A stretch of DNA of 64,000 nucleotides from Adenanthera pavonina. Its lineage: Eukaryota; Streptophyta; Magnoliopsida; Fabales; Fabaceae. The stretch covers positions 22,735,501 through 22,799,500 of the forward strand of contig JAIVEN010000015.1 in NCBI GenBank assembly GCA_026686845.1, given 5' to 3'. Numbering within the stretch: position 1 is the first letter of the stretch; each line of letters begins with the position of its first letter. The position numbers were made by a program, and so were the translations under genes. The notes below the pieces were generated by a model that was given only the letters and a program-made list of their open reading frames with translations, did no database searches and was not told where the DNA came from. Shown in pieces: positions 39,601-51,600 of the stretch.

Positions 39601-42600
39601 AAGTGTTAAAGGTGGAACAAACTTTTTACCCTTTTGATTTGGGAAATGTAGAATTAATCTTGGGGCTGGCATGGTTGAAATCTTTGGGTGAAACTAGGGT
39701 CAACTGGGGACAATTGTATATGAAGGTGAAGTTGAATAAGAAATGGTTGTGCTTTAAGGGAGATCCCGTACTCTCGTACACATTTGCCACGTTTAAAGCT
39801 ATTTAGAGAGTTCTGAAGAGGAAAGCTGAAGGGCATTTGGTGGAATTGAGGGCTTTAAAGCGGCATTACCCATGAAGCTGCTGTTGCACAGCAAAAGTGT
39901 CAAGAGGTGCTCCCTCAATTTCTTGAAGTTTGTACTCCTGGGAAAGGAATAAACAAACCACCCCCCCCAAATCCAAGGATCATGCGATTGTCATGAAGGA
40001 GGGAGTTTAGCCCCCTAATATACGCCTTTACAGGTATGCACATTCTGAAAAAATGGAGATTGAAAAGCTAGTCAAAGAAATGCTTGAAGTTGGAATCATT
40101 CGCCCTAGCACTAGTCCTTTTTCTAGTCCAGTGTTACTAGTGAAGAAAAAAGATAGAAGTTGGAGATTTTGCATCGATTATAGAGCTCTAAACAAGGTGG
40201 CCATACTAGATAAATATCCCATGCCAGCCATTGGTGAATTATTGGATGAGTTAGGGGTGCTAAGATATTTTCCAAGCTAGACTTCAAATCCGGATAAAAG
40301 CTGGTGATGAAGCTAAAACAATATTTAGGACACATGATGGGCATTATGAATTTCTAGTGATGTCCTTTGGCCTTACTAATGCCCTGTCTACTTTTCAGTC
40401 CTTGATGAATGATATTTTTTGCCACATCTGAGAAAGTTTGTACTTATTTTCTTTGACGATATTTTAGTGTGCAACCCCAATTTAGACACTCATGTGGAGC
40501 ACTTGAAGGTGACTATGCAATCGCTGAAAGAGAACCAGCTGGTTATAAACCCCAAGAAGTGTGTGTTTGAGCAAGAGAAGATTGAATATCTAGGCTGCAT
40601 AGTATCAGCTAAAGGGATGCAGGCAGATCCAAGCAAGATAGATGCTATGGTTAAATGGCCAATGCTTGGCAATCTCAAGGTTTTAACGGGATTTCTTGGC
40701 CTCACTGGGTACTACAAGAAGTTTATCAAGAATTATGGGAAAATTGCTGCTTCTTTGACAGACTTACTCAAGAAGGACTCCTTTAAATGGAATGAAAATG
40801 CTCAGGCTGCATTTGAGAAACTGAAGGAAGCTGTGGTAAACGCCCTTGCTTTGGCCATGCCTAATTTCAAGCTACCCTTTGAGATAGAGGCTGATACGTC
40901 GGGCAATGGAGTAGAGGCTGTACTAATGCAACAAGGGAAACCAATAGCATACTACAGTCAACAATTTTTTGAGAAGGCAAGGCAGTGTTGAATATATGAG
41001 AAGGAGTTAAGGGCTATAGTGCTAGCAGTAAAAACGTGGCAACACTATTTGTTCGAGCATCCTTTCATCATTAAAACTAATCAAAAGGCATTAACAGCCT
41101 ATTTGGTTCAAATTCATGGGAGTGATGTAATGTAAATAGGATTAGATTACATGAGTGGCTACGTTTGGTTTGCCGAATTGCATGATTATAAGATTACGCT
41201 CGTAAATCCAAATACATCTCTGAATGTAAATGACAAACCTATCCAGAAGCTATGTATTTGAGATTACATGGCTGTAAATGAGAGTAAAAAAATAATATTG
41301 CCCTTATGGAAATGGGGCAAGGGCATTTTAGTACTTTACTATTTATTTATATTTATTTAAATATAAAAAATAATTCATTTTTCGTATACCCCAGTGTCAT
41401 ACCAAACAAACTCGCATGTATTTTATTTACATCCCATTTCATTACATTCCTTCCCATTACATCTCTTGACTCCTTTGCAAATGAACCAAATGAGTTGTAA
41501 AATTCTTACTTGAGCAGCATGTAATTGACCCTGACCAAAAGAAATGAATTTCCAAATTAATGGGATACAAGTTCGAAATCCACTACAAATCGGGAAGAGA
41601 AAATAGAGCTGCAGATGCTCTTTCAAGAAAAGAGGAGGTACAAGCAGAGTTCAATGCTTATTCACTATGGCAATATGAGGGGCTAGAAGATTATGAAGTG
41701 GAAGTGAACAAAGATGACAAGATAAGAGCGATATGGCAAAGTTTAGTGACCAGATTGTTGGAGATTGTGCCCTAAGTTAATTATTGTATTATGAACATTG
41801 TATTTCATTATGAAAAAAGGTGTTTTTTCTTACATTATTATATTGTTTTCATGTGTTTCTTTATAATAATATCCTTGGATAAATTAATTTATCCTAAATA
41901 TCCCTAGTCAATCATCTTTGTGGGAATAATGATGAATTAAGGCTAGTATGATTTTGATTGATAATTATGTGATAATTATGTATGAAGATACAAATCAAAA
42001 TCATAAGCTCCTGTTAGAGATTAGACACTGGATTGACCTATCATGAGATAGCAGCATGGATCAAATCATAAGCATATCTCATATATAACCATGTCACTAA
42101 GTCCTCAGACTTGAGATCACCATCGCTTCCTATATGGGGAACACTATACTTTGGCATAGTAAAAAATCACCTTTAATCGGGAGATTATAAAGGCTATGAT
42201 CGGGCATAATGGAACTCGTGTGGAGAAAGATGAATGGTCAAGATGGAATTTGTCCCTCTAATTAATGGAGAGATATATCTGGGCTCCTCGATGAGTGAGA
42301 CTGAGAAAATGCATGGCCGTACTCGAATGGAAGAGTTTCCATTTGTTCTATTAGTCTGCTCGGAGATCGAGAAAGTGATGGTTGAGTAAAATGAGGATGA
42401 CGTTTCCATGCCTCATCCTTGACCTATATATCATGAGACAAAAGGGATGTGATCGGGTTATATGATAGGTTGTATCGGATCACTGTTCTCATAAGATTTG
42501 GGTAGTCACAATGTCTTGTTAGAGGCCACTCGTGACTTGTGGGTCCAATAGTGTTATTAGCCCACTGCCAACATCATATGGGTCTACAAGGTCACACACA

Positions 42601-45600
42601 GGAAAGGGCCAACTCGAGCTAGAATGTCCAGATTCATTGAATCTAAAATGTGTCTAGATTCAATGAATTTAATGTTCAATTTAAAGTGATAGAATTATAT
42701 ATATATATATATTAAAATTCGAAATATATATATATGTTTGATATATCATATATTTGATATATATTTTGAAATATATATATATTGTTCAAATTAATTCAAA
42801 TTAATTAGTTTTAAATTTAATTCTATATGATAGATTTAAATTTAAACTAATGTTATAATCTAAATTTTATTTAGATTGGATTTTAAATTTGAATTTAAAC
42901 TAATAATCTAAATTTGATTTATTTGATAAATTAAATCTAGATTTGATTTTGGATATATATTAGATAGTTAGTTAATCTATTAGATAGATTTAAATTCAAA
43001 CTAATCTATTTAATTAATATTTGATTTAGTTTAAATTATTGATTTAAATTAAACAAATATCGAATCCTATCTATATATATTGATATAGACTAGGATGTAG
43101 AATCAATAGAATTCGAATTACCCTAAAGAGAGAGCGGCCGTATACTCGGAAAGAAAAACTGTACGAACAAATGACAAACAACGAAGGTGTACGGACTTTT
43201 ACGGACATCACAATCAAATGTGTTAGCACGCCGTTCGAGTTGGACTTACCGTTCGTGTGGGTACCGATAGAGAGAGCTGACCAATCATGTTAGTTCCTGG
43301 GGTCCGATGAAATGAAAAAGAACACCAAGGGAAGCACCGGAGGTAAATTCTTTTTCTAATCTAAATCTAAACAACATTGATGGATCCATGAGAGGAAATT
43401 TCTTATAGTTTTTGCGCTGTATGTATAGTGAAATTCCCAAAAGTGGTACTAGAGCCACGTCAATGATTATTTAAATTGAGTTTTTGAGTATATGATTGCA
43501 TATATGTGATATGTGCAAACTCAATTTGTCCAATTCGGTTTTTCAAATTAGTTTTCAATTTTTGTATGTAAATCTGCCATTCATACATGTGATATATGTA
43601 TTTGAAAAATCTATTCCTCAAATCGGTTTCTAATCTAACGTTATATATCTATGCGAAATATGGTTTTTGAAATAATTGTGAATCTGTTTAAACAATTTCG
43701 TTTTCTGTTGATATATGATGTGATGAGATTCATGTGATTTTTGTATGTGATGCGAATATGTTTCTGCATATGTATATGAGAATCTGTTGTTGCGAATAGA
43801 GGGTGCTCAATCAGTTTAGGAATCTTTTCGTATATGCATGTATTCAGTTTCTGTTTTGTATGACGCGATTAGATAATCCTATGTAATTCGGGTTTGAAAA
43901 TATGTTTCATAGTAGTATGGATTCGTTTCTTTTTTTCATATGACCGATTCGATTTTCGTATGTGAATCTGTCTTCGTATGTGACGCGTTCATATATTTGT
44001 GAAATATATGTTTTTGTGCATGATGTGATGAAAAACAGCATATGTGAAACAATTCTGGTGGATGGATTTTCAATGAGATTGATGAATCCTTGGGGTTTTT
44101 CTTAAGGCAGCCACTCATTCAAAAGAGTAGAAATTTAAAAAATTTCGTGGGGCTTCGTCCCCCCACCCTGCAAGGGGCGCTACCCCTTGACCTTGCTCGC
44201 TAACCGGCTACCGGACCGTTGTGGCTATCTAGTCGTAGCGTAACATAATCTGATTTAATGTTAAAATCGCAAAGTTTACAGTTTTTCATTAGATGAGATG
44301 TTTGTTACATGTTGTGATTTGTTTGTCTGAATTGGATGGGTATGGTGCATGGTATGACCCTAGGATGAATTTGCGATTTTAAATACGGCTTGCGTGTCGT
44401 GCTTCTCTCTATATTTAGGATGTACATTCTTTTCTCACCTCACTTCCCTCGAATGTTCAATTGAGGTTTCTTTTGTATATAGGTGTTATATTAGAAGAAT
44501 TCTTTCATTGGCTTGGGAGGATATAGGTTAGGTGGGCCATATTATGACACATTTATTTTATGCTTTATGATGAGATCATATGCATGTATGGGATGACACT
44601 TTTATATATGTTCATGTGATGACTACATGTATGAATAATAACAATATAATAAAATCCCTTGAATTAAATTTTAAGTTTAAATGCTACCCATTAATGAACA
44701 TCTGTCAAGGCTTTGATCGCCTAAATGTAGGATTCACCAAAATAGGATACACTTAAGTTATCTTAGAGAGACAGTTTGGGTAATGATGATACTCATAAAG
44801 GTTCATGATGGTATGACTTAATAGAGACTATCAAAACGGTTTTGGGTCTCAAGGCATTAGATGGGATTAAACATGCCGAGTTATATGATGACAGGATCCC
44901 ATAAAGATCTAAGAGTTACATGTGATGTAATTGGTAAATAAGTTACCTACCTAAATAACTTAATTTTAAGCGTCTTGCCAAAGTGGACTTACAATTAGGT
45001 GAAATATGGGTCTTAGCCTACTAAACTACATTGAGGGTTAATTTTTAGTAGGAAATTATTAATTTAATTTTGCGTATTTTGTTGTAGAAATGTCGACGAG
45101 TAATTTTGCTACACTATCATTGCGATCTGTCCTTGAGAAGGACAAACTCAATGGGGCCAACTTTCTTGACTGGTTTAGGAACTTGAGAATTGCTCTCAAG
45201 CAGGAAAGAAAGTCATATGTCCTAGATGAACCCATTCCTGAGGAGCCTGCAGCCAATGCTCCAAGAGCCCAAAAGGATGCCTATAATAAGCATCTTAATG
45301 ACTCTGTAGATGTTGAATGCCTGATGTTAGCCACCATAATCCCAGAACTTCAGAGAGATCTGGAACATATGGAGGCTTATGAGATGATTGGGCATCTCAA
45401 GGAAATGTTCCAACAACAGGCAAGGCAAGAAAGGTTTGAAACCACGAAAGCCTTACATTCGTGCAAAATGACTGAGGGTGCATCAGTTAGCTCTCATGTT
45501 TTGAAGATGAAAGGCTACATTGATCAGCTTGAAAGGCTCGGATTTCCCATTACCTGGGAGTTAGCTACAGATTTGATCTTAAACTCACTCTCGGAGATTT

Positions 45601-48600
45601 ATGACCAGTTTGTCATGAACTACAATATGAACAGCATGGAGAAATCAATTTCTAAACTACATGCGATGCTTAAGACTGCTGAGCAAAACATCAAGAAAAA
45701 GCCCAGCAGCGTTTTAATGGTTTAGAAAGGAAAAGGAATGAAAAAGAAAGGTAAGGGTAAGGGTAAGGGTAAGGGTAAGGGTTGTGTTAGACCCTCGACA
45801 GTCAACGTAAAAATTTGTCGAATCTTTATGACATGGATCATAGACGTATTTCTAACATTTTGAACACGGGATTCAAATAGTTCCACTGTTTTTCCCTTTA
45901 GGAGAGTAAATATTGTTACTTAAACTTGTTAAAGGGAAGTTATCTTGATGTTATGAAAACAGTGTATGTTAAAGTGAAATCTGACAATTAGAATGGCAGA
46001 AGGAAAATGAATTAGATGTTAGTTATATATTTACTGGAATCTTTTCTCAAATCAAACATCTTTTTGGAGGGTGACTGGAGTCAAAATAAATATCAATGAA
46101 CTGTAACATAGGTCAGAGGTTGGATCCTCATTAGATGAAATCAAGAACCATTGAATTTTGGAAAGACTGTCTTTAGTGCATCATGCATTTCATATTATTG
46201 AAGATGGGGCCGAATCTTCTATCTATTCCTTATTGTTGTATTATCATCTCAGTTTTTGCTTGTGGTTTGACGTCAATTTCCTGTCACTTCAATTTCCTAG
46301 GAGCATGAAAGTACAACTGTAGGATTAATGCTTGGTCTGGCAGCTTCTTATAGAGGTACCATGCAACCTGCAATATCAAAGGTGACAAATTATGCTAAAC
46401 TCCTCTACCACCCCAAAGGAATAATCATTTATGGAAGATCTTGTCCATAGATGAATTATAGCCTTGTAGCATTGAGTGTGATGTCAAAGATCTTTATAAC
46501 AGTTTTAGATTGCTTTATAATTATTGTTGTGTTCAAGAATTGGTTAAACTAAGCTTGAAGTATACATGACCTCAGTGACATTCATCCATTTACTAATTTT
46601 ATAAGTGTGTGATGGAAATGGGCCTTGGCTTATGCAAGAACAGGCAAGAAAATTAATGATGGGCCTTTGTTTATAGCAACAATGACTGAAGGAATTCATC
46701 GTTGTGTTGATTTTGTTTCTTCATACTTGTGGATGTCCCCATTTCCCAGTATTGATGGCATAGATTTGCTGAAGTTTTGAATAAAAGAGGTTATGCTTAG
46801 TATCATCTTAATATTTTCAAATCTGGGACTATATTTTAATTGAGTACACATGAAACTGGAGTGAGATTGGATTTCAGTGGTGGTGGGGTGTCAAAATTGG
46901 CATTTCAAATTGCTTGTTTTCCAATTATTATTCTAAACTTTTTATTGGATTCCCCACCCTTCTCCATCCTCACAGTGCAGATGCACACAAATGATTGCTT
47001 TCTATATAGTCATATGTGCACAACTATTCAAAGTTGCATTTTTGCTGCACTTGTTTCTATCATGGAGTGCATAAGATTAGCATCTTTCATACTTTTCCCC
47101 CTTAATGCATTTTACAATGTGCTGAACTGATCAAAGCATACTTTTCAGAGTCTTCATGTTCATATTCCTGCCCGACATCCATCTTCCTATCCGGAGTTAG
47201 AGGTTCCAACTCTCCTACAGGTATTTTCTTTTGTCCTGCTGTGTTTATTCGCTTGAGATTGGAGAAGTGCTTTATTCTTCAATAAACTTTCACTTTGTAT
47301 ACAGTATTATATTATTTATTATTAATTATTAACATAGCAACGTGATGATTATTTTACAAATTGCTTCTTTTTTGTTTGCAGTCGGCAGCTTTAATATCGG
47401 TGGGTATTCTGTATGAAGGTTCAGCACACCCACAGACAATGCAGATTTTATTGGTATGTATATGCTTATCATCTTCTTGCTTGAAAAAATTAAGGTTTCC
47501 TTTTTCCTCAAAAGTTATGAAACTTTTGTAGCTCATCATGTTAAAAAAGTGCAAATGGATCTTGTTGTAGCTGGTGCTGTTTGCTCTACCCAAGTCTATT
47601 TCTTGTTTGGATAGTTCAGTCAAACATTATAATTTGTATTCTTGTAATCTTGTTTCTCTTGAATATGCTTGTTACGTAGCATATATTTCAAAACTGGTTG
47701 GCGTATTTATTTAACTCTTGTCTGATAAATGTCTTTTGGGTTTTGCACGTGTCTTTCTGCTCTTTCTATTAAATTCAATTAGCTTTTGGCCTTAGAGGTT
47801 CAATATATCTGTTTGATTATCATCTGTGGGAGTTTTAGTCAGTTATTAAAAGATATAGTTTGCTTTGCATGGCTCTATTGGGGTGGTGCCACAACAGAAG
47901 AAAATAAAATTGCTTTAATGATTTATTCCCAGCATGGAATAGCATAGTTCCTTCTTATTCTGCATGATAGTATCTGTGTCTGCTCTGGTTGGGCTAAGTT
48001 CTTCAGAGATGCACTTTATACTCCGATTTCTCATCTGAGAGTTATTTTTTTAATTCCCTCTATTTGGTATTCTACTACATGTGATACTTTTAGGGTGAAA
48101 TTGGCCGTAGAAGTGGAGGTGACAATGTTCTTGAGCGAGAGGGTCATACTGTTTCTGCAGGATTTGCCCTTGGTCTTGTTGCCTTAGGTATGAATGCTCA
48201 AACAATTTGCAGCTATTGGGTTGCATTTCAACTTCTTTTTTTTAACTGAAATATGTTGTCTGAAGGGCGGGGAGAAGATGCACTTGGTTCCATGGACACA
48301 TTTGTGAATCGACTTTTTCTCTTCCTTGGTGGCAAAGTTCACAGTGTATACTGCTAAATCCTCGAATTCTCCACTCCTTACTTTTATCTTGGTGAAAACC
48401 CAAGATGTCTTTCTCTATTTTGAATAGTCTAAGCAACTACATTATTGGAATTAACTATTAGTAAGGTACTTTACTTTATTAATTTCCACATGACACTATT
48501 GACCTTTTGCATCAGGAAGGATCTCATTTCTCAACGCTGGCAATGGATGAAAATCGTGGTTCTGTGCAGGTTCTTTAAACTCAACTCTCTCTCTTCCTTT

Positions 48601-51600
48601 TTTAATAATTAAACAGCTGAACTGAAATGTGTTTAACTTTTTTTTTTGGTTGAAATTCTCGCCAAAATAACTATTATGGACAAATTTTTCCCTTATAGAT
48701 GATGGATGGAACCACAGTCAATATTGATGTCACTGCACCTGGAGCTACAATTGCTTTAGCATTGATGTTTTTAAAGGTATTTCCAGCAAATCTACTCTAC
48801 AATAAGTTTCTAGAGCTGTTGATGAGGAGTTTATTTCTGCAAATTACTATTAGTTTCTAGCTTTAATGATTGTGATAACTTGTGTTTAGATAGGATGGAG
48901 AGTGAGGGTTGTTTAGGGGACGATTGATGTGCCTGTAGGTTGCTCTTAAGGAATGAGCTTGATAAGATTTTTAATAAGGGGGAGATTAGCTGTTGACAGG
49001 AGACTAGAATTAAGTAGGCTAAGTAATGGGATGTAAATTCTAAATATTTTTGTTGGCCAAAAAAATTCTAAATATTTTCAACAAGTGTGAATGGTGGAAG
49101 AAGTTTGATTAAGGAGTTGAAGGTAGAGAAAGGAAGGTTTGGTCCCCTATTGCTGTCACTAAAGCTGCTTGGTTAAAAGACCCTTTGACGTGGAGGTTGA
49201 GTGTGATATGGAAGATTGATAAGGATAAAGCGTCTTATCTGAGACATTTTCAATATGTCTTTTGTGAAGGAAGATTTGATAAAGGTTTTTAATGAATTTT
49301 ATTATACTGGAATGATGACTACTAGTATAAACTCTTCTTTTATTAGTTGTCCCTAGAAGGAATCAGTCTATTAAGGTGTGTAATTTTGGAACTGTTAGCT
49401 TGTTGCTAAATTTTACATTTTCCAAGATAATCGGTTATGTCCTTCTTCTGAGATTGGGGGAGGTTCTTGGGGATATTCCCTCTGAGAACCAAAGTTCTCA
49501 TGTGGCAGGAATCAAACTTAGATGCTAGGTTGGTAGCAAATGAAGTTGTGGAGGGCATTGAGCAAAGAAAGCAAAGGGGTTTGATAGGATCAATTGGGGG
49601 TTTTCTGATAATTTCTTATTTGCAAGGGGTTTGGGCGTAGATGATGAAATTGGATTAGTGGCCACCTGTTCTGTTGCTTTTGCTGTTATAGTTGATGGAG
49701 AACTTAAAACATGGTTTGAAGGATATCAAGGTATTAGGCAGAGAGATCCTCTTTCCCTTTTTCTGTTTAGCCTAGGTGATACTTTGGGTTTTATGTTGGA
49801 TAGGAATTCTAAGAGAGGATTAATGCAAGCCTTAATGGTTAGGTTGGAAAGTTTAGAAATCTCTGATCTACAATTTATTGATGATACCATTCTCTTCCTT
49901 CCTGATAATAGTTAGAATTTCCAGCATGTGCTATCATTGCTATAATTTTTAATATTGTATTTGAGCTCCACATCAATCTATACAAATGTGGGTTGGTTGG
50001 GAGTAATATTCATATGATAAATTCATGGGTAATTTAGTTGAGTTGGCTGGTTGTGTGTTGGTATGACGGCCTAAACTTATTGTGGTGTGCCTTCAGAGGG
50101 CCATCTTCGTGCTGAGTCGTTTTGGGATTCTCTGCTGTAGAGTATTTAAAAAAAATTAAAGAGTTGGAAAGTGGCTTATTTTTCATTAGGTTGGAGGATA
50201 ACCTTAATTCAGGCTTGCTTTTCTTGTTTTCCTTATATTTTCTTTCTTTGGTTAAGATTGTGGTGGGGTTAGCTAACAGGACTTCTTCAGGTCTTGGGGT
50301 GGTGAGAGTTAAGGACATTGCTTGGTTAGTTGGGGGGTGTGTTGAAGGTTGAAGGAGGATGGAGATTTATTTTATTTTATTTTATTTTTATTCTTTGGGT
50401 GAAAATGGAGAATTGTGTTTTAGGTACTTTGGTATTTAGCAACATCTTCCCAGTGGCTTAGTGCTTTGGCAGTTTCCTTTGGAGCCTACGTCTTTGTGGC
50501 ATAAGGTGATCAGGATCAAATATGGTGTTTAGCAGAAGGGATGGGATGCCTATCCTAGGATTGCTGCAATGCAAGCAAGCCCTTGACAGTTGATCTTTTA
50601 AAAGGCCATTTATCAATTTGCTTTATCTCACTCTCAGACTTTCTGTGGATTTGCATGAAGCTGTTGTGACTTTGGGCTGTATTTTTTCATAGACAGGGTC
50701 AGAGGCTATTGTGTCAAGGCTTTTAATTCCTAATACACGTTTTGACTTGCAATACGTGAGACCTGACTTCATAATGCTTCGTGTCATTGCCCAAAATTTA
50801 ATAATGTGGAGCAGGTTTGTGCAGGTTTTAAAAAATTATTGCAATAATTTGACTTTGATTAGTTTGTCAATCTTTTGATCCAGGTTTTTTTTTTTTGTTC
50901 TTCTGTAGTGTTCATCCCTCAAAAGACTGGGTTCAGTCGCTCATTCCTGAGATTGTCAGAAATGGTGTAGAAGGCCTTGAAGATGATGCGAATGACATTG
51001 ATGATATGGATGCTGAGGCTTTTGTACAGGCCTATGTTAATGTAGTGGCTGGAGCTTGTATATCTCTTGGTAAGATGCTCTTTGTGGTGTTTGTAATGAA
51101 TCATACTAATGTTTTAAATATCGGTTTCATTAGATGATTTCATGTGTAGTTTATTACCTGAAGCAGTATTTCTATATTAGGGAGAACATTTTTGGGCGAC
51201 TATGCTGGTTAATAGTTTAAAAAAAAAAAAGATGCAGATTGTATTCATCACATGGCTCATTGTTACGTTTGTTATTGTAATGCTCTTGAATGGTTTTATT
51301 TTATAGCTCTTAGCCTCTAATGTGCTCCTCATGTAAAGGCCCTTTGTGTTGCTAGCATAAACAAAACATGCACCCACCCTAGGCTTAAGCTTTAATTTAT
51401 TCTTGATAGGATAGTTAGGGCAGGGAGGATTGAAAGCTTAGTTACTTTGTTGTAGAGGCACTTTGATACCTTGTTGAGAACCTTTTCGGCCTAAAAGCTT
51501 AGGTTGTTGGAAGCAAGCCTGGGCAGGTTTTGGTTTACAGCTCTTAACATTGTTAAATATGACAGGGCTGGTGTTTGCTGGAACAAGAAATGAAAATGCA

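Larger units (their letters stand above)
37825..41755 (+). mobile_element. Ty3/gypsy retrotransposon internal region, 3' part missing
   Basis: After the third LTR copy comes TGGTATCAGAGC (37833-37844), the initiator tRNA-Met primer-binding site. Then follow gag, protease, RT and RNase H on the plus strand, in gypsy order and in the sense of APC1. Many stops and frameshifts are present. Integrase and the 3' LTR are absent: recognisable sequence ends at about 41755, where the LTR of another element begins. A 406-bp MITE interrupts the RNase H region. Confidence 0.85.

Noticed and set aside
42680..43080. AT-only palindromic tract as a replication origin or matrix attachment region
   Set aside because: It is part of the copia LTR and recurs in the solo LTR at 12.8-13.2 kb; low complexity alone explains the palindromes.
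45750..45782. (GGGTAA)n as an interstitial telomere repeat
   Set aside because: The usual plant telomere unit is the heptamer TTTAGGG; here the hexamer lies in a Lys-Gly coding stretch of gag.
49631..49915. 94-codon frame as a host gene
   Set aside because: GIRQRDPLS and [10 protein letters not shown] are reverse transcriptase motifs of an L1 relic.
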